The notes under the pieces are model-generated. The model was not told the origin of the DNA and ran no database searches. It saw only the letters and a program-made list of their open reading frames with translations. Shown one piece after another: positions 6,263-17,317 of a DNA stretch of 33,022 bases. The position numbers and the translations under genes were made by a program. This stretch comes from Parazoarcus communis SWub3 = DSM 12120 (GTDB taxonomy: Bacteria > Pseudomonadota > Gammaproteobacteria > Burkholderiales > Rhodocyclaceae). How positions within the stretch are numbered: position 1 is the stretch's first letter; the number at the start of each line of letters is the position of its first letter. The DNA lies in contig NZ_QKOE01000029.1 of NCBI RefSeq assembly GCF_003226565.1, positions 1 to 33,022 of the forward strand, in the 5' to 3' direction.

Positions 6263-8521
6263 ATGACCTTCGATATCGGGCAGTTCGTCCAGATCTTTCT
6301 CGAGGAGGCCGCCGAACACCTGGCGGCGCTCGAGTCGGGACTGCTCGCCATCGACCTTCAGGCGCCTGAGGCAGAAACACTCAATGCCATTTTTCGTGCT
6401 GCACATTCAATAAAAGGCGGCGCAGGCACCTTTGGTTTCGGTGAGATGGGTGAATTCACCCATACGCTGGAAACCCTGCTCGACCGGGTGCGCAAGGGCG
6501 AGCTTGCACTGGACGAGAAGCGCGTCGATGTCTGCCTGCGCGCGGTCGATCTGCTACGCAGCATGGTCGAGGCGCATCGCCGTGGTGATACGCCGGCAAT
6601 GGACGCTGCGCGCGCGCTGTCGGTGGAGATCGTCGCCCTCACCTGCGATTCACAGCCCCCCGCCCAGGCACTGCCGTCTGCCATGGATGCAGCAGCGCGC
6701 CCCGTCCGCCAGGCCTACGAGATCTGCCTCAATCTGCCCGATACCCATCGGGTGGATGCCGGCACGCTCGACAACCTGATTCACACCCTGGGCCAGTTAG
6801 GCGAGCTGACGATATACACGCGACCCAGTGAAACTGCTGGCGCCGGGCAGTGGCGCATGCATCTCGACACCGACGTCAGTCAGCTTGAGCTGACCGACTT
6901 CATCAGCTATGTGCTTGACCCTGCCTGGGTGGACATTGCGGCCCAGGTCTCGCCACAAGCCCTGTCATCCGGGTTGCCGCTGACGCAGGAGTTTGACGGC
7001 TTCGGTTTTTTCTCGCCAGTTGCCGAACCGACGGCCAGCACCGATGAGGCTTACGGCTTTTTCGAGCCGCTACCCGAGACCACCACCCCGGCCCAGGTCG
7101 AGTCCGTTGACCCGGGTTACGGGTTCTTCGATGTGCTGCCGGAAGCGGTCTCAGCCCCCGCCGCTTCGGCGACAAGCGCGGGAGACGATCCGGGCTATGG
7201 CTTCTTCGAGCCGCTGCCGCCTGACTCAGCCACTGTCGAGCCCGAGCCCGTAACGGTCGCAACGCTTGCGGCGCCCACCCCGGCAGAGGCCCCACCTGCG
7301 GCTGCAAAGGCCGAAAAATCGCCCCCCGCGGCGGCCGACGCCAACTCGATCCGGGTGGGTATCGGCAAGGTTGATCAGTTGATCAACCTGGTTGGCGAAC
7401 TGGTCATCACCCAGTCCATGCTGCTGCAATCGGCCGCCACGCTGGACCCCGTTACCCACGAACGTTTGTTGGGTGGTCTGGCCCAGCTCGAACGCAACAG
7501 CCGCGATCTGCAGGAAGCCGTGATGTCGATCCGCATGGTGCCGATGAGCTTCGTCTTCAGCCGCTATCCGCGCATCGTGCGAGACCTGACGCGCAAGCTT
7601 GGCAAGCAGGCCGACATTCACCTGATCGGCGAATCCACCGAACTGGACAAGGGTCTGGTAGAGAAGATCGTCGACCCCCTTACCCACCTGGTGCGCAACG
7701 CCGTCGATCATGGTCTGGAATCACCCGCAGAGCGAAGTGCGGCAGGCAAGCCGGCGGCGGGGCAGATCACCCTGTCGGCCTCGCATCAGAGCGGCCAGAT
7801 CCTGATCGAGATCAGCGACGACGGTGCCGGGCTGAACCGCGAGCGGATTCTTGCCAAAGCGGCGCGCCAGGGTATCGCAATCAGTCCCGACGCGCCCGAC
7901 GGCGAAGTCTGGGACTTGATCTTTGCCCCCGGATTTTCCACTGCGGAAACCGTGACCGATGTCTCCGGCCGCGGCGTGGGCATGGACGTGGTTCGCAAGA
8001 ACATCCAGGCCCTGGGCGGATCGGTGCTGCTGTCGAGTGCGGCCGGGCGCGGCACACGGGTCAGCATCCGTTTGCCGCTGACGCTGGCGATCCTGGACGG
8101 CATGTCGGTACGAGCCGGCGACGAAACCTTCATCGTGCCACTGGGCTTCGTGATTGAATCACTGCACGCCAGCGCGCTGGAATTTCGCTCGATCGGGCGT
8201 AATGGCAAGGTCGTCAAGGTGCGCGACGACTACATCCCGGTGGTCAGCCTGGCGGCCTTGTTCGATATTCCCGGGGCATCCCGCCAGGTCGATGACGCGG
8301 TGCTGGTGGTGGTCGAATCCGAGAATGCCACGATGGCGATCGCCGTCGACGCCCTGCTTGGCCAGCACCAGGTCGTGGTCAAGAACCTGGAAACCAATTT
8401 CCGCCGCGTGGCGGGCATCTCCGGCGCCACCATCCTGGGTGATGGTCAGGTGTCATTGATCCTGGATGTCGCCGGCCTGCTACGGATGGCCCGCCCGGAA
8501 CTCGCCAGCCTGAGCGCGTAA
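6263..8521 (+). CDS. cheA: Chemotaxis sensor histidine kinase CheA
   Basis: CheA phosphorylates CheY and CheB in response to receptor state. The 752-residue protein shows P1 HPt with phospho-His48 (AAHSIKGGAGTFGF), then a region around 140-240 in the place of the CheY/CheB-binding P2 domain. P3 dimerisation starts near 360 (GKVDQLINLVGELVITQ). The P4 kinase has an N box near 472-489 (LVRNAVDHGLESP), a DDGAG G1 box near 518 and GRGVGMDVV near 570. P5, the CheW-like domain, runs from about 600 to the end. The linker between P2 and P3 is Pro/Ala-rich and carries four GFF repeats at 246-250, 263-272, 285-294 and 311-320, of the form (G/A)YGFFEPLPE. The gene starts 21 bp after cheY and is followed 11 bp later by cheW. 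Confidence 0.97.
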   Translation: MTFDIGQFVQIFLEEAAEHLAALESGLLAIDLQAPEAETLNAIFRAAHSIKGGAGTFGFGEMGEFTHTLETLLDRVRKGELALDEKRVDVCLRAVDLLRSMVEAHRRGDTPAMDAARALSVEIVALTCDSQPPAQALPSAMDAAARPVRQAYEICLNLPDTHRVDAGTLDNLIHTLGQLGELTIYTRPSETAGAGQWRMHLDTDVSQLELTDFISYVLDPAWVDIAAQVSPQALSSGLPLTQEFDGFGFFSPVAEPTASTDEAYGFFEPLPETTTPAQVESVDPGYGFFDVLPEAVSAPAASATSAGDDPGYGFFEPLPPDSATVEPEPVTVATLAAPTPAEAPPAAAKAEKSPPAAADANSIRVGIGKVDQLINLVGELVITQSMLLQSAATLDPVTHERLLGGLAQLERNSRDLQEAVMSIRMVPMSFVFSRYPRIVRDLTRKLGKQADIHLIGESTELDKGLVEKIVDPLTHLVRNAVDHGLESPAERSAAGKPAAGQITLSASHQSGQILIEISDDGAGLNRERILAKAARQGIAISPDAPDGEVWDLIFAPGFSTAETVTDVSGRGVGMDVVRKNIQALGGSVLLSSAAGRGTRVSIRLPLTLAILDGMSVRAGDETFIVPLGFVIESLHASALEFRSIGRNGKVVKVRDDYIPVVSLAALFDIPGASRQVDDAVLVVVESENATMAIAVDALLGQHQVVVKNLETNFRRVAGISGATILGDGQVSLILDVAGLLRMARPELASLSA

Positions 8522-8532
8522 GGAACACCCCC

Positions 8533-9018
8533 ATGACCGCTACCGACCTGCACGCCCTCCAGCCCAACAAGCGCGAATTCCTGACTTTTACCCTGGCCGA
8601 CGAGGAATATGCACTTGACATTCTCACGGTACAGGAGATCCGCTGCTACGAGCCGGTAACCCGCATCGTCGGCGCGCCGCCCTTCATCAAAGGGGTGGTG
8701 AATCTGCGTGGGGCCATCGTGCCGATTGTCGACATGCGTATCAAGCTGGCACTGGAAAAGGTCGATTACACCGACTTCACCGTGGTGATCATCCTGTCGA
8801 TCGCGGGCCGGCTGGTCGGCATCGTGGTCGACAGCGTCAGCGACGTGCTCGCGCTGACGCCGGAACAGATCCGCCCTGCCCCCGAACTGGGCTCGGCCAT
8901 CGACATCCGCTACATCACCGGGCTGGCCACCATCGACCAGCGCATGGTGATCATGCTCGACATCGCCCGCCTGATGACGAGCAAAGAAATGCAACTTCTC
9001 GACGGCGTCTCCGAGTAG
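8533..9018 (+). CDS. cheW: Chemotaxis coupling protein CheW
   Basis: The 161-residue single CheW domain links CheA to receptors in the signalling array. Typical features are [21 protein letters not shown] near the N-terminus, the highly conserved [16 protein letters not shown] block in the middle, and VDSVSDVL followed by [18 protein letters not shown] toward the C-terminus. An AAGGAA ribosome site lies 7 bases before the ATG. It sits directly downstream of cheA, as in most flagellar chemotaxis operons. Confidence 0.96.
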   Translation: MTATDLHALQPNKREFLTFTLADEEYALDILTVQEIRCYEPVTRIVGAPPFIKGVVNLRGAIVPIVDMRIKLALEKVDYTDFTVVIILSIAGRLVGIVVDSVSDVLALTPEQIRPAPELGSAIDIRYITGLATIDQRMVIMLDIARLMTSKEMQLLDGVSE

Positions 9019-9028
9019 GACCACCATC

Positions 9029-11857
9029 ATGAAAGTCAATCTGCCCGTCACCACCACTGAAGCGCCACTCGCCGAAGGCATCAGCCTGGTGTCACGCACC
9101 GACCTGCACGGCGTCATCACGCAGGTCAATGATGCCTTCGTCCGCATCAGCGGCTTCACCGAAGCCGAACTGCTTGGCAGCGCACACAATATCGTCCGCC
9201 ACCCCGACATGCCGTCGGCCGTGTTCAAGGACATGTGGCATACGCTCAAATCCAATAAGCCGTGGTCGGGCGTGGTGAAGAACCGTTGCAAGAACGGTGA
9301 CTTCTACTGGGTGAATGCCACGGCAACCCCCGTGCGGGAGAACGGCCAGGTGGTCGGCTATCTGTCGGTGCGCACGCGCGCAAGCCAGCAACAGATCGAC
9401 GAAGCCACTGCGCTGTACCGTGCGGTAAAGGACGACAAGGTCGAATTCCCGCCGCGCAAGTCGCTGGCGCGGCGCTTTGCCAGCCTTTCGCTGGCCACCC
9501 GACTGAATGGGCTGGTGGGTTTCCTGCTGCTGGCGCTGATCATCGGCGCAGCAGGTGGGCTGTCTATCAACGCCTATCACAAGCAGAGTCTGGACCGGAT
9601 CTATCTGCAGCATGCGGTATCTGCCGAAGAAATCCAGCGCATCCAGGGTTTGCTGGGCGACAGCCGCACCCAGCTCCTGCTGGCCATGCAGCATTCACCG
9701 GACTCGCCCTTCGCAGGGCTGCATGACCACCCCACCACGACACATACCGACACCGCCACCCGCAACCTGACACAGGTTGAAAAGCTATGGTCGGGCTATC
9801 AGTCTCGCCCACACCCGGGACTTGAGGAGCCAGAGCGGTCGTTCGACAGCGCCCGCAGGCAGTTGATCAATGAAGGGTTGCAACCGGTACGCGATCTGTT
9901 GCTGGCGGGCCGCTTCCGCGACGCCAACGAGTTGCTGCTTGCCCGTATCAACCCGCTGCACGCCGAGGCCCGCAAGCATGCCGAAACCTTGATCGAGGCA
10001 CATCGTACCCAGGCGATGACGCTGTATGGCCAGACCGAAACCACCAGCGCCTTTACCCGCAATGCGGTTTTCGTGTCGATTGCACTGGTTCTGGTGATCG
10101 CGCTCCTGCTTAGCCGCACCATCGTACGTTCGGTCCTGCAGCCCTTGAAGCAGGCCAAGACGGTGTTCGAACAGATTGCCGAGGGCCGCTACGACACGCC
10201 GATCCACGTGGACGCCGACGACGAGGCTGGACAGGTGCTGTATGGCTTGCAGTCGATGCAGACCCGGCTGGGGTTCGATGTCAGCGAGACCCGGCGAGTC
10301 GCGGCCGAGGCGCTGCGCATCAAGGTGGCACTCGACTGCGTTGACACCAATGTGCGCATCGCAGACGCCAACGGCAAGGTGCTGTATGCCAACCATACGC
10401 TGAAGCAGACGGTACGCCGCATCGAAAGCGCCATTGCCGAGAAGATTCCCGGCTTCGTGGCCGCCGACTTTGTCGGCAGCGACATCACCCGGTTCTATGC
10501 CGACCCGGAGGAGGCCCGACAGCGCCTGGCCCGTCTGACCCAGACCACCCGCGGCATGCTGACGATTGGCAACCGCGAATTCGAAATCGTCACCAGCCCG
10601 ATCGTGGACGAGCAAGGGCAACGTCTGGGCTCGGTCGGCGAATGGCGTGACCGCACCGACGAACTGATCGCGCAGCGGGCGATTCAGCGTGTGGTCGGGC
10701 TGGCTGCGCGTGGCGATTTCAGCTCGCGTCTGGAAGACACCAGCACCATCGATTTCCTGCACGAGCTGACGATCAACATCAACCTGGTACTGGAATCGGC
10801 GGATCGTGGCCTGCGCGAGGCCAACGAAGTGCTGGGCGCACTGGCCGACGGTGACCTGACCCGCAGCATCGAAGGCAACTACCAGGGTGCTTTCGGTGAG
10901 TTGAAGGACTACACCAACCAGACCGTTCATTCGCTGCGCAGGATGATCAGCCAGATTGCCGAAGCGGCCGCATCGGTCAGCACTGCCGCGCAGCAGATTG
11001 CGCGCGGCAACCAGGATCTGTCGGCGCGGACCGAGGAACAGGCGTCCAGCCTGCAGGAAACCGCCTCGAGCATGGAAGAACTGACCGCCACCGTGCGCCA
11101 GAATGCCGAGAATGCGCAGCAGGCGCGGCAGATGGCCAGCGGCGCGTCGGCCGTTGCCAGCCGCGGTGCGGAGTCGGTACAGCAGATGGTGCGCACCATG
11201 GACGAGATCCATCTGGCGGCACGCAAGATCGTCGACATCATCAGCGTGATCGACGGTATTGCCTTCCAGACCAACATCCTCGCGCTCAATGCGGCAGTCG
11301 AAGCCGCCCGTGCCGGCGAGCAAGGGCGCGGCTTTGCCGTCGTCGCCAGCGAAGTCCGCAACCTGGCCCAGCGCTCGGCTGCGGCCGCCAAGGAGATCAA
11401 GGCACTGATCTCCGACTCGGTGGACAAGGTGGAGCAAGGCTCGGCATTGGCGGGCGATACCGGCAAGGTCATCACCGAAGTGGTGGATTCAGTGCGCCGG
11501 GTCAGCGACGTGGTGGCCGAAATCTCTGCCGCTTCTGCCGAGCAGCGTGGTGGCATCGAGCAGGTCAACACCGCCATCACCCACATGGACGAGGTCACCC
11601 AGCAGAACGCCGCCCTGGTCGAGCAGGCCAGCGCCGCCGCGGAATCGCTCGAAGAGCAGGCGGTGTCGCTGGCGCATTCGGTTGCGGTGTTCCGCCTGGC
11701 CGGTGCCAGTGCAGACGCCGGCGAAGGCGGGATCGCAGCACAGCCCCCCGCTCCTCGCCCTCACCCGACCCCCAGCCGTACACCGGCAAAAACCCGGGTA
11801 CGCCAGGCACTCCCGCCCGTCAGCCGACACGACGAGGACGAATGGCGTGACTTCTGA
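9029..11857 (+). CDS. Methyl-accepting chemotaxis protein with N-terminal Aer-like PAS and second PAS
   Basis: This large receptor of 942 residues has these domains in order. A cytoplasmic Aer-type PAS (about 15-115) contains [10 protein letters not shown] and W-x-G-x-x-K-N-R-x-K-N-G-D-F-Y-W, a style often seen in FAD-binding redox PAS domains. Membrane segment 1 is at 160-181, a helical periplasmic domain at about 182-345 and membrane segment 2 at 346-363. HAMP follows at 364-417 and a second PAS at about 430-540. The cytoplasmic signalling helical hairpin has its tip at [20 protein letters not shown]. The protein ends in DEDEWRDF; the last five residues fit the xWxxF pentapeptide that tethers CheR and CheB, both encoded downstream. 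Aerotaxis or redox sensing is an inference from the first PAS. Confidence 0.93.
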   Translation: MKVNLPVTTTEAPLAEGISLVSRTDLHGVITQVNDAFVRISGFTEAELLGSAHNIVRHPDMPSAVFKDMWHTLKSNKPWSGVVKNRCKNGDFYWVNATATPVRENGQVVGYLSVRTRASQQQIDEATALYRAVKDDKVEFPPRKSLARRFASLSLATRLNGLVGFLLLALIIGAAGGLSINAYHKQSLDRIYLQHAVSAEEIQRIQGLLGDSRTQLLLAMQHSPDSPFAGLHDHPTTTHTDTATRNLTQVEKLWSGYQSRPHPGLEEPERSFDSARRQLINEGLQPVRDLLLAGRFRDANELLLARINPLHAEARKHAETLIEAHRTQAMTLYGQTETTSAFTRNAVFVSIALVLVIALLLSRTIVRSVLQPLKQAKTVFEQIAEGRYDTPIHVDADDEAGQVLYGLQSMQTRLGFDVSETRRVAAEALRIKVALDCVDTNVRIADANGKVLYANHTLKQTVRRIESAIAEKIPGFVAADFVGSDITRFYADPEEARQRLARLTQTTRGMLTIGNREFEIVTSPIVDEQGQRLGSVGEWRDRTDELIAQRAIQRVVGLAARGDFSSRLEDTSTIDFLHELTININLVLESADRGLREANEVLGALADGDLTRSIEGNYQGAFGELKDYTNQTVHSLRRMISQIAEAAASVSTAAQQIARGNQDLSARTEEQASSLQETASSMEELTATVRQNAENAQQARQMASGASAVASRGAESVQQMVRTMDEIHLAARKIVDIISVIDGIAFQTNILALNAAVEAARAGEQGRGFAVVASEVRNLAQRSAAAAKEIKALISDSVDKVEQGSALAGDTGKVITEVVDSVRRVSDVVAEISAASAEQRGGIEQVNTAITHMDEVTQQNAALVEQASAAAESLEEQAVSLAHSVAVFRLAGASADAGEGGIAAQPPAPRPHPTPSRTPAKTRVRQALPPVSRHDEDEWRDF

Positions 11858-11896
11858 ACGACGGTCCAAGCCGTCTTACCTTGAGAGAACACCGGC

Positions 11897-14608
11897 ATGA
11901 AGCGCATCCTCACCCCTGGGCATACCCTGCTCAGCCGCTTGCCGATGACAGTGAAGCTGATGGTGGTCGCCGGCATCTTCCTGATTCCGCTGGCGCTGCT
12001 GTTGAGCCTGTTTGTGCACGCGCGACTCGGTCAGATCGATTTCAGCCGCCAGGAGCTGATCGGTAGCACGGTGACGCAGCCGATGCGACAGTTGGCCGAT
12101 GCCTTCAGCGCACATCGCGCTTCGGCATTGGGCAGTGCCACCACCGGAGGGGCGCTTCAGACGGCTGCCGCCACAGTTGATGCCGCTTTGAGTGATACGG
12201 CAAAGGCCTTGAGTACATGGTCACGGGGCACGCCCGTCAATCTCAAGTTGCACGCACTGCGCCAGGACTGGGAGACCCTGCGGGAGTCAGTCGCGACCTT
12301 GTCGGCGACCGAAGTCCGGCAACGCCACGACAACCTGATTGCACAGACCCTGGCCCTGCTGACACAGATCTCCGACCTGAGCAACCTGACGCTCGACCCG
12401 GAAGTGGAAACCTATTATCTGATGGACGCCATCGTGTTCCGTTTGCCAGTGCTGGCTGAACAGGTTGCCAGGTTGCAGCTCGATGGTGCCCTGGTGGACC
12501 GCGTGGCGCCTGCACGAGACGCCCTGCTGGTGGATGCCGCACTGGCGGCACGGCAGATCAACAATATTGAAGCCAACCTGAACAAGGCCTTTGCCGCCGA
12601 CGCCACGATCGGCGACGCGCTGAGCCGACCGCTCGCAAGCCTTATCGCCAGCCTGCATACACTGCAGGAACGCACCCGGACCGCACGCGAACAGGAGATC
12701 GTCACCGCCTCGATCCGCGAGCGCTTGCAGGCAGAAAGCCTGATCGCACTCGACGCGGTACGCGCCATGGAACGTGCCGTGATGCCCGAACTGGAACGCT
12801 TGCTCCAGGCCCGGATTGCACATCATCAGCGCTTGCTGATCATCGCCTTGTGTGTGGTGCTGTTTGCGCTGCTGCTGGTGGCGTATTTCTTTTTTGCGCT
12901 GCGTAGCGGCGTGGTGCAGTCAGTGCAGATCCTGCGTCACAGCCTGGCCCGCATTCTTGATGGACGACTGGACGACTCGATCAAGGTCGAGGGTGCCGAC
13001 GAACTGGCAGCCATCGGTCGTGATCTGGACCGCATGCAAACCGGCCTGCGCGATCGTCTGCGTGCAGAGCACGCCGCTGCTGCGGCCAACCTGCGTGTGC
13101 GCAACGCGCTGGATGAAGCCTCGATCGCGCTGATGATTGCCGATGCCGAAGGCATCATCATCTATGCCAACAAGGCAGTGATGGCCATGATGCAACAGGC
13201 CGAGGCCTCGCTGCGTCAGGCGCTGCCCAACTTCAGCGCCAACACCATCGTCGGCTCCAACTTCGACGCATTCCACCGCAATCCCGGCCATCAACGTAAC
13301 CTGCTGGCCCAGATCACCCGGACCTACCATGCCCATATCAAGGTGGCGGAACTGAGCTTCCGGCTCTCCGCCACACCACTGCATGATGCCAGCGGCAAAC
13401 GCATCGGCACCGTGCTCGAGTGGCTCAATCGCACCGACGAGATCGCAGCCGAAAGCGAACTGACTGCCATTGTCGCCGAAGCGGCTGCGGGCAATTTCCG
13501 GCAGCGCATGTCGCTCGAAGGCAAGACCGGTTTCCATCTGCAGGTCGGCAAAGGCATCAACGAACTGATCGCCGCCGCCGAAAATGGCCTTCGGGAGGCC
13601 AACGGCGTACTCAGCGCCATTGCCGAGGGCGACCTGACGCGCACCATCGGCGGCGACTATCAGGGCGCATTCGGCGAACTGAAAACCTATACCAATCAGA
13701 CGGTGGATGCGCTGACCCGGATGATCGGCGGCATTGTCGATGCTGCAAACACCGTCAACACGGCCGCACAGGAGATTTCACGCGGCAACCTGAACCTGTC
13801 GCAACGCACCGAGCAGCAGGCCTCCAGCCTGGAAGAAACCGCCTCCAGCATGGAAGAGCTGACGTCCACCGTGCGCCAGAACGCCGACAACGCACAGACC
13901 GCCCGTACCATGGCGGTAGACGCGTCCGATGTGGCCGGCCGTGGTGCTCAGACGGTGCAGCAGATGGTCACGACGATGGACGAGATCCATCTGGCTGCGC
14001 GCAAGATCGTCGACATCATTGGTGTCATCGACGGCATTGCGTTTCAGACCAACATTCTGGCCCTGAATGCCGCAGTCGAGGCCGCCCGTGCAGGCGAGCA
14101 GGGACGCGGGTTTGCAGTGGTTGCCGGCGAAGTGCGCAACCTGGCACAGCGTTCAGCCGCCGCAGCACGTGAAATCAAGACGCTGATTTCCAACTCGGTG
14201 GACAAGGTCGAGCACGGCAGCGCACTGGCGAGCGAGACTGGACGGGTGATCACCAACCTGGTCGGCGCGGTCAAGCAGGTCGCCGAAGTTGTGTCCGACA
14301 TTTCAGCCGCCTCGCTGGAACAACGAGCGGGCATCGAGCAGGTCGGCATGGCCATCACCCAGATGGATGCGATGACGCAACAGAACGCGGCCCTGGTCGA
14401 AGAGGCCAATGCGGCGGCAGCTTCGCTGGAGGAGCAGGCAGTGGCCTTGTCGCAATCGGTACGACGCTTCCGTATCGCCGGCACCGACACCCGGCTATCG
14501 CACCGCGCCTTGCCGACCACGTCCGCGGCACCGCAGCGCGCCCCACGTCGTACAACGCGCGCCCTGCCGCCCGTGACGGCCGCCGACGACGACTGGAACG
14601 ACTTCTGA
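11897..14608 (+). CDS. Methyl-accepting chemotaxis protein with cytoplasmic PAS
   Basis: The second receptor has 903 residues and a paralogous signalling half. Membrane segment 1 is at about 18-40, a large helical periplasmic sensor at about 41-312 and membrane segment 2 at about 313-335. HAMP follows at 336-390, a PAS-like region at about 405-520 ([28 protein letters not shown]), then a second HAMP-like/linker segment and the signalling hairpin with [20 protein letters not shown]. The tail DDDWNDF again gives an xWxxF CheR/CheB tether. Unlike its neighbour it lacks the N-terminal PAS. It lies 39 bp after the first receptor and 3 bp before cheR. Ligand unknown. Confidence 0.93.
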   Translation: MKRILTPGHTLLSRLPMTVKLMVVAGIFLIPLALLLSLFVHARLGQIDFSRQELIGSTVTQPMRQLADAFSAHRASALGSATTGGALQTAAATVDAALSDTAKALSTWSRGTPVNLKLHALRQDWETLRESVATLSATEVRQRHDNLIAQTLALLTQISDLSNLTLDPEVETYYLMDAIVFRLPVLAEQVARLQLDGALVDRVAPARDALLVDAALAARQINNIEANLNKAFAADATIGDALSRPLASLIASLHTLQERTRTAREQEIVTASIRERLQAESLIALDAVRAMERAVMPELERLLQARIAHHQRLLIIALCVVLFALLLVAYFFFALRSGVVQSVQILRHSLARILDGRLDDSIKVEGADELAAIGRDLDRMQTGLRDRLRAEHAAAAANLRVRNALDEASIALMIADAEGIIIYANKAVMAMMQQAEASLRQALPNFSANTIVGSNFDAFHRNPGHQRNLLAQITRTYHAHIKVAELSFRLSATPLHDASGKRIGTVLEWLNRTDEIAAESELTAIVAEAAAGNFRQRMSLEGKTGFHLQVGKGINELIAAAENGLREANGVLSAIAEGDLTRTIGGDYQGAFGELKTYTNQTVDALTRMIGGIVDAANTVNTAAQEISRGNLNLSQRTEQQASSLEETASSMEELTSTVRQNADNAQTARTMAVDASDVAGRGAQTVQQMVTTMDEIHLAARKIVDIIGVIDGIAFQTNILALNAAVEAARAGEQGRGFAVVAGEVRNLAQRSAAAAREIKTLISNSVDKVEHGSALASETGRVITNLVGAVKQVAEVVSDISAASLEQRAGIEQVGMAITQMDAMTQQNAALVEEANAAAASLEEQAVALSQSVRRFRIAGTDTRLSHRALPTTSAAPQRAPRRTTRALPPVTAADDDWNDF

Positions 14609-14611
14609 CAC

Positions 14612-15460
14612 ATGGCCTCAGCAACGCGGGAATTCGCTTTCACCCGACAGGATTTCGACCGGGTGCGCCGGCTGATCTATCAGGTCGCCGGCATCTCGCT
14701 GTCCGACTGCAAGCAGGACCTGGTCTACGGCCGCCTTGCCCGGCGTCTGCGTGCGCTGGGTGAGCACAGCTTCGACCGCTACCTGAGCGCGATCGAGGAA
14801 GGCGACAACGCCGAACTGGAGATTTTCGTCAATGCGCTGACCACCAACCTGACCGCCTTCTTCCGTGAGCCACACCATTTTCCGACCCTGGCGGAGCATG
14901 CCGCACGTCACTTGAGGACGGGTACCCCTTATCGTGTTTGGTCGTCAGCCTGCTCGACGGGCGAAGAAGCCTATTCGATCGCGATCACGCTGACCGAGGT
15001 GCTGGACGATCACCCGGGTGAGGTACGCTTGCTGGCTTCGGACCTGGACACCCAGGTGCTCGATACCGCACGCAAAGGCATCTACCCGGTCGAACGGGTC
15101 AAGGGCATCGACCCGGTCCGCTTGCGCCGCTTCTTTCAGCGCGGTGTGGGACGCAATGCGGGCCTGGCCCGCGTCCGCACCGAACGGGCCTGTCCGATCC
15201 GCTTCGAGCAGATCAATCTGCTCGAAGCACGCTGGCCGATCGACATGCCACTCGATGTCATCTTCTGCCGCAATGTGATGATCTACTTTGACCGCAGCAC
15301 CCAGCGCAAACTGTTGCAGCGCTTCCTGCCCCTGCTCAAGCCCGATGGTTTGCTGATCTGCGGTCACTCCGAGAGCCTGATGCACAGCGCCGACCTGTTC
15401 CGCAATCTTGGCCACACCGTCTACGCCCCGCTCCGCCCCAACGGCGGACAGTCCGTCTGA
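14612..15460 (+). CDS. cheR: Chemoreceptor glutamate methyltransferase CheR
   Basis: CheR methylates receptor glutamates with S-adenosylmethionine for adaptation. The 282-residue protein has the N-terminal all-helical domain (about 8-85, with LTTNLTAFFREPHHF) and the AdoMet-binding fold with WSSACSTGEEAYSIAI at about 110-125. DLDTQVLDTARKGIY and FCRNVMIYFD follow, as do the family's late HSESL residues. It starts 3 bp after the receptor stop, implying coupled translation. The two upstream receptors carry the xWxxF tails to which a CheR beta-subdomain binds. Confidence 0.95.
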   Translation: MASATREFAFTRQDFDRVRRLIYQVAGISLSDCKQDLVYGRLARRLRALGEHSFDRYLSAIEEGDNAELEIFVNALTTNLTAFFREPHHFPTLAEHAARHLRTGTPYRVWSSACSTGEEAYSIAITLTEVLDDHPGEVRLLASDLDTQVLDTARKGIYPVERVKGIDPVRLRRFFQRGVGRNAGLARVRTERACPIRFEQINLLEARWPIDMPLDVIFCRNVMIYFDRSTQRKLLQRFLPLLKPDGLLICGHSESLMHSADLFRNLGHTVYAPLRPNGGQSV

Positions 15461-15461
15461 C

Positions 15462-16046
15462 ATGCCGACACCGAACCGCTACTACGATCGCAATTTCGAC
15501 GCCGACGCAGTCAAGATCCTGCCCGGCGAGTACTACGTCACCCAGTCCTTGTTGCTGGTCACCGTGCTGGGCTCCTGTGTGGCGGCCTGCCTGCGCGATA
15601 CCAGTACCGGCATCAGCGGCATGAACCACTTCATGTTGCCGGGCGAAGACGCCGAGCCAGGCAACCCGGCCTCCGCCTCGGCACGCTATGGGGTGTTCGC
15701 AATGGAAATCCTGATCAACCAGTTGATCAAGGCTGGCGCGCGGCGTGACCGCCTGGTGGCAAAGGTGTTTGGCGGTGGCGCCGTGCTCGATGGCATCAAC
15801 ATTGCCAAGGTTGGTGAGCGCAATGCCAGCTTCGTGCTTGATTTTCTCGAGCGCGAACGCATTCCCGTCATGGCAAAAGATCTGTGCGGCCCCTATCCAC
15901 GCAAGGTATATTTCTTCCCGGATAACGGTCAGGTCAAGATCCGGGTCATGAAACAACTACACAACGAGACCATCATGCGGCGCGAATCCGAGTACGCCAG
16001 ACAACTGCAGCAGGCCCCGGTCAGCGGCGACGTGGAGCTGTTCTGA
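15462..16046 (+). CDS. cheD: Chemoreceptor glutamine deamidase CheD
   Basis: CheD deamidates specific receptor glutamines. The 194-residue protein contains the catalytic [13 protein letters not shown] motif with Cys39, and His56 in [10 protein letters not shown], the positions known for the CheD Cys-His pair. It also has the conserved FGGGAVLDG segment. I set the start at the ATG at 15462, one base after the cheR stop; an upstream in-frame start would lie inside cheR. The stop overlaps the cheB ATG by one base (TGATG), so the three adaptation enzymes are translationally coupled. Confidence 0.94.
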   Translation: MPTPNRYYDRNFDADAVKILPGEYYVTQSLLLVTVLGSCVAACLRDTSTGISGMNHFMLPGEDAEPGNPASASARYGVFAMEILINQLIKAGARRDRLVAKVFGGGAVLDGINIAKVGERNASFVLDFLERERIPVMAKDLCGPYPRKVYFFPDNGQVKIRVMKQLHNETIMRRESEYARQLQQAPVSGDVELF

Positions 16047-17128
16047 TGCCCAGTCCTGCGCGTGTCCGCGTCCTGGTGGTCGACGATTCTGCCCTGATCC
16101 GCAGCCTGCTGCGCTCGATCATCGATGCGGCACCCGACATGACCTGCGTCGGCGTGGCCCCCGACCCGATCGTCGCCCGCGAGATGATCCGCAACCTCAA
16201 CCCGGACGTTCTGACGCTGGACGTCGAGATGCCGAAGATGGACGGTCTCGACTTTCTGGAAAAGCTGATGCGGCTGCGCCCCATGCCGGTCGTCATGGTG
16301 TCGGGCCATACTGCCAAAGGCTCCGAAGTCAGCCTGCGCGCACTGGAGTTGGGCGCAGTCGAGATCGTCACCAAACCCAGGCTGGATCTCACCGCGGGCC
16401 TCGAAGGCGCAGCCGAGGAGATCCGCGACAAGATCCGCGCCGCATCAATGGCCCGTATCCGCCCGCGTCAGGCCTCAACGCTGCCCCCCGCCAGCACCCC
16501 CACCCCGCCCACAACGACTTCGACACGCGCGGTGGCAGCCGACCGGCTGATCGCAATTGGTGCATCGACGGGGGGTACCGAAGCCATCAAGGCCGTACTG
16601 ATGGCCATGCCGGCCAGCGCGCCGGGCGTGGTCATCACCCAGCACATGCCGGAGCGCTTCACCAAATCCTTTGCCGAACGTCTGGACCGGGTATCGGCAT
16701 TGACGGTGACCGAAGCGGTGCATGGTGAGCGCATTCTCAGCGGCCACGCGTACATCGCCCCGGGTCACTCGCACCTGCGTATCGCGCGCAGCGGCGGCGC
16801 CTACGTCGCCGACCTGAGTACCGAACCCCCGGTCAATCGCCATCGCCCTTCGGTGGACGTACTATTCAATTCGGTGGCGGCTGTCGCCGGCAAACAAGCA
16901 GTTGGCGCACTCCTGACCGGCATGGGCAAGGATGGCGCCCTGGGCCTGCTGGCCATGCGTAAGGCGGGTGCATTCACCATTGCACAGAACGAAGCAACTT
17001 GCGTGGTCTACGGCATGCCTCGCGAAGCGGTACTCGTCGGCGGCGCCGCGGAGGAGCTGGCGCTCGAGCGCATCGCCCCCCGTCTGATTGAAACAAGCAG
17101 GATGACAAGCCCAGGTGGTTCCAGATAA
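16046..17128 (+). CDS. cheB: Chemotaxis methylesterase/deamidase CheB
   Basis: CheB removes receptor methyl groups once phosphorylated by CheA. The 360-residue protein has an N-terminal receiver (about 8-125) with D13-D14, phosphoacceptor D59 ([11 protein letters not shown]) and K110. A Pro/Thr-rich linker spans about 140-160. The esterase domain carries the catalytic triad Ser174 (GASTGG), His200 (TQHMPERF) and Asp296 (GMGKDGA). Full family length, no defects seen. It overlaps cheD by one base and ends the classical chemotaxis gene set. Confidence 0.96.
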   Translation: MPSPARVRVLVVDDSALIRSLLRSIIDAAPDMTCVGVAPDPIVAREMIRNLNPDVLTLDVEMPKMDGLDFLEKLMRLRPMPVVMVSGHTAKGSEVSLRALELGAVEIVTKPRLDLTAGLEGAAEEIRDKIRAASMARIRPRQASTLPPASTPTPPTTTSTRAVAADRLIAIGASTGGTEAIKAVLMAMPASAPGVVITQHMPERFTKSFAERLDRVSALTVTEAVHGERILSGHAYIAPGHSHLRIARSGGAYVADLSTEPPVNRHRPSVDVLFNSVAAVAGKQAVGALLTGMGKDGALGLLAMRKAGAFTIAQNEATCVVYGMPREAVLVGGAAEELALERIAPRLIETSRMTSPGGSR

Positions 17129-17131
17129 GTC

Positions 17132-17317
17132 ATGAACCACCTCAAGCTTGAACCTGTCACTGTATATGGCAAGGCCCTGCCGGCTGCCCATGGCCGTCGC
17201 ATCACACGGCCGACACACACGCGCCCGGTCAGCGATACGCTCGCAGAGCCCGGTCTACCGACACGACGACGCCCAGTCCCACACGCCATCGTCACCCCAT
17301 TGCATTCGACTCGATGA
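17132..17317 (+). CDS. Candidate small ORF between cheB and the diguanylate cyclase gene
   Basis: A 61-codon frame starts with ATG three bases after the cheB stop and ends with TGA inside an ATGA overlap with the next gene, so it fills the 185-bp gap exactly. The predicted peptide is basic and Pro/Arg/His-rich, without a membrane segment or recognised family. No good ribosome site is near its start. The snug fit suggests coupling, but long open frames arise easily in GC-rich DNA, and the composition is unlike a typical folded protein. It may be a chance frame in an untranslated spacer. Confidence 0.3.
   Translation: MNHLKLEPVTVYGKALPAAHGRRITRPTHTRPVSDTLAEPGLPTRRRPVPHAIVTPLHSTR

Noticed and set aside
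9785-11437. 550-codon antisense frame over the first receptor
   Set aside because: Shadow of a GC-rich coding gene; the sense frame has clear chemoreceptor domains.
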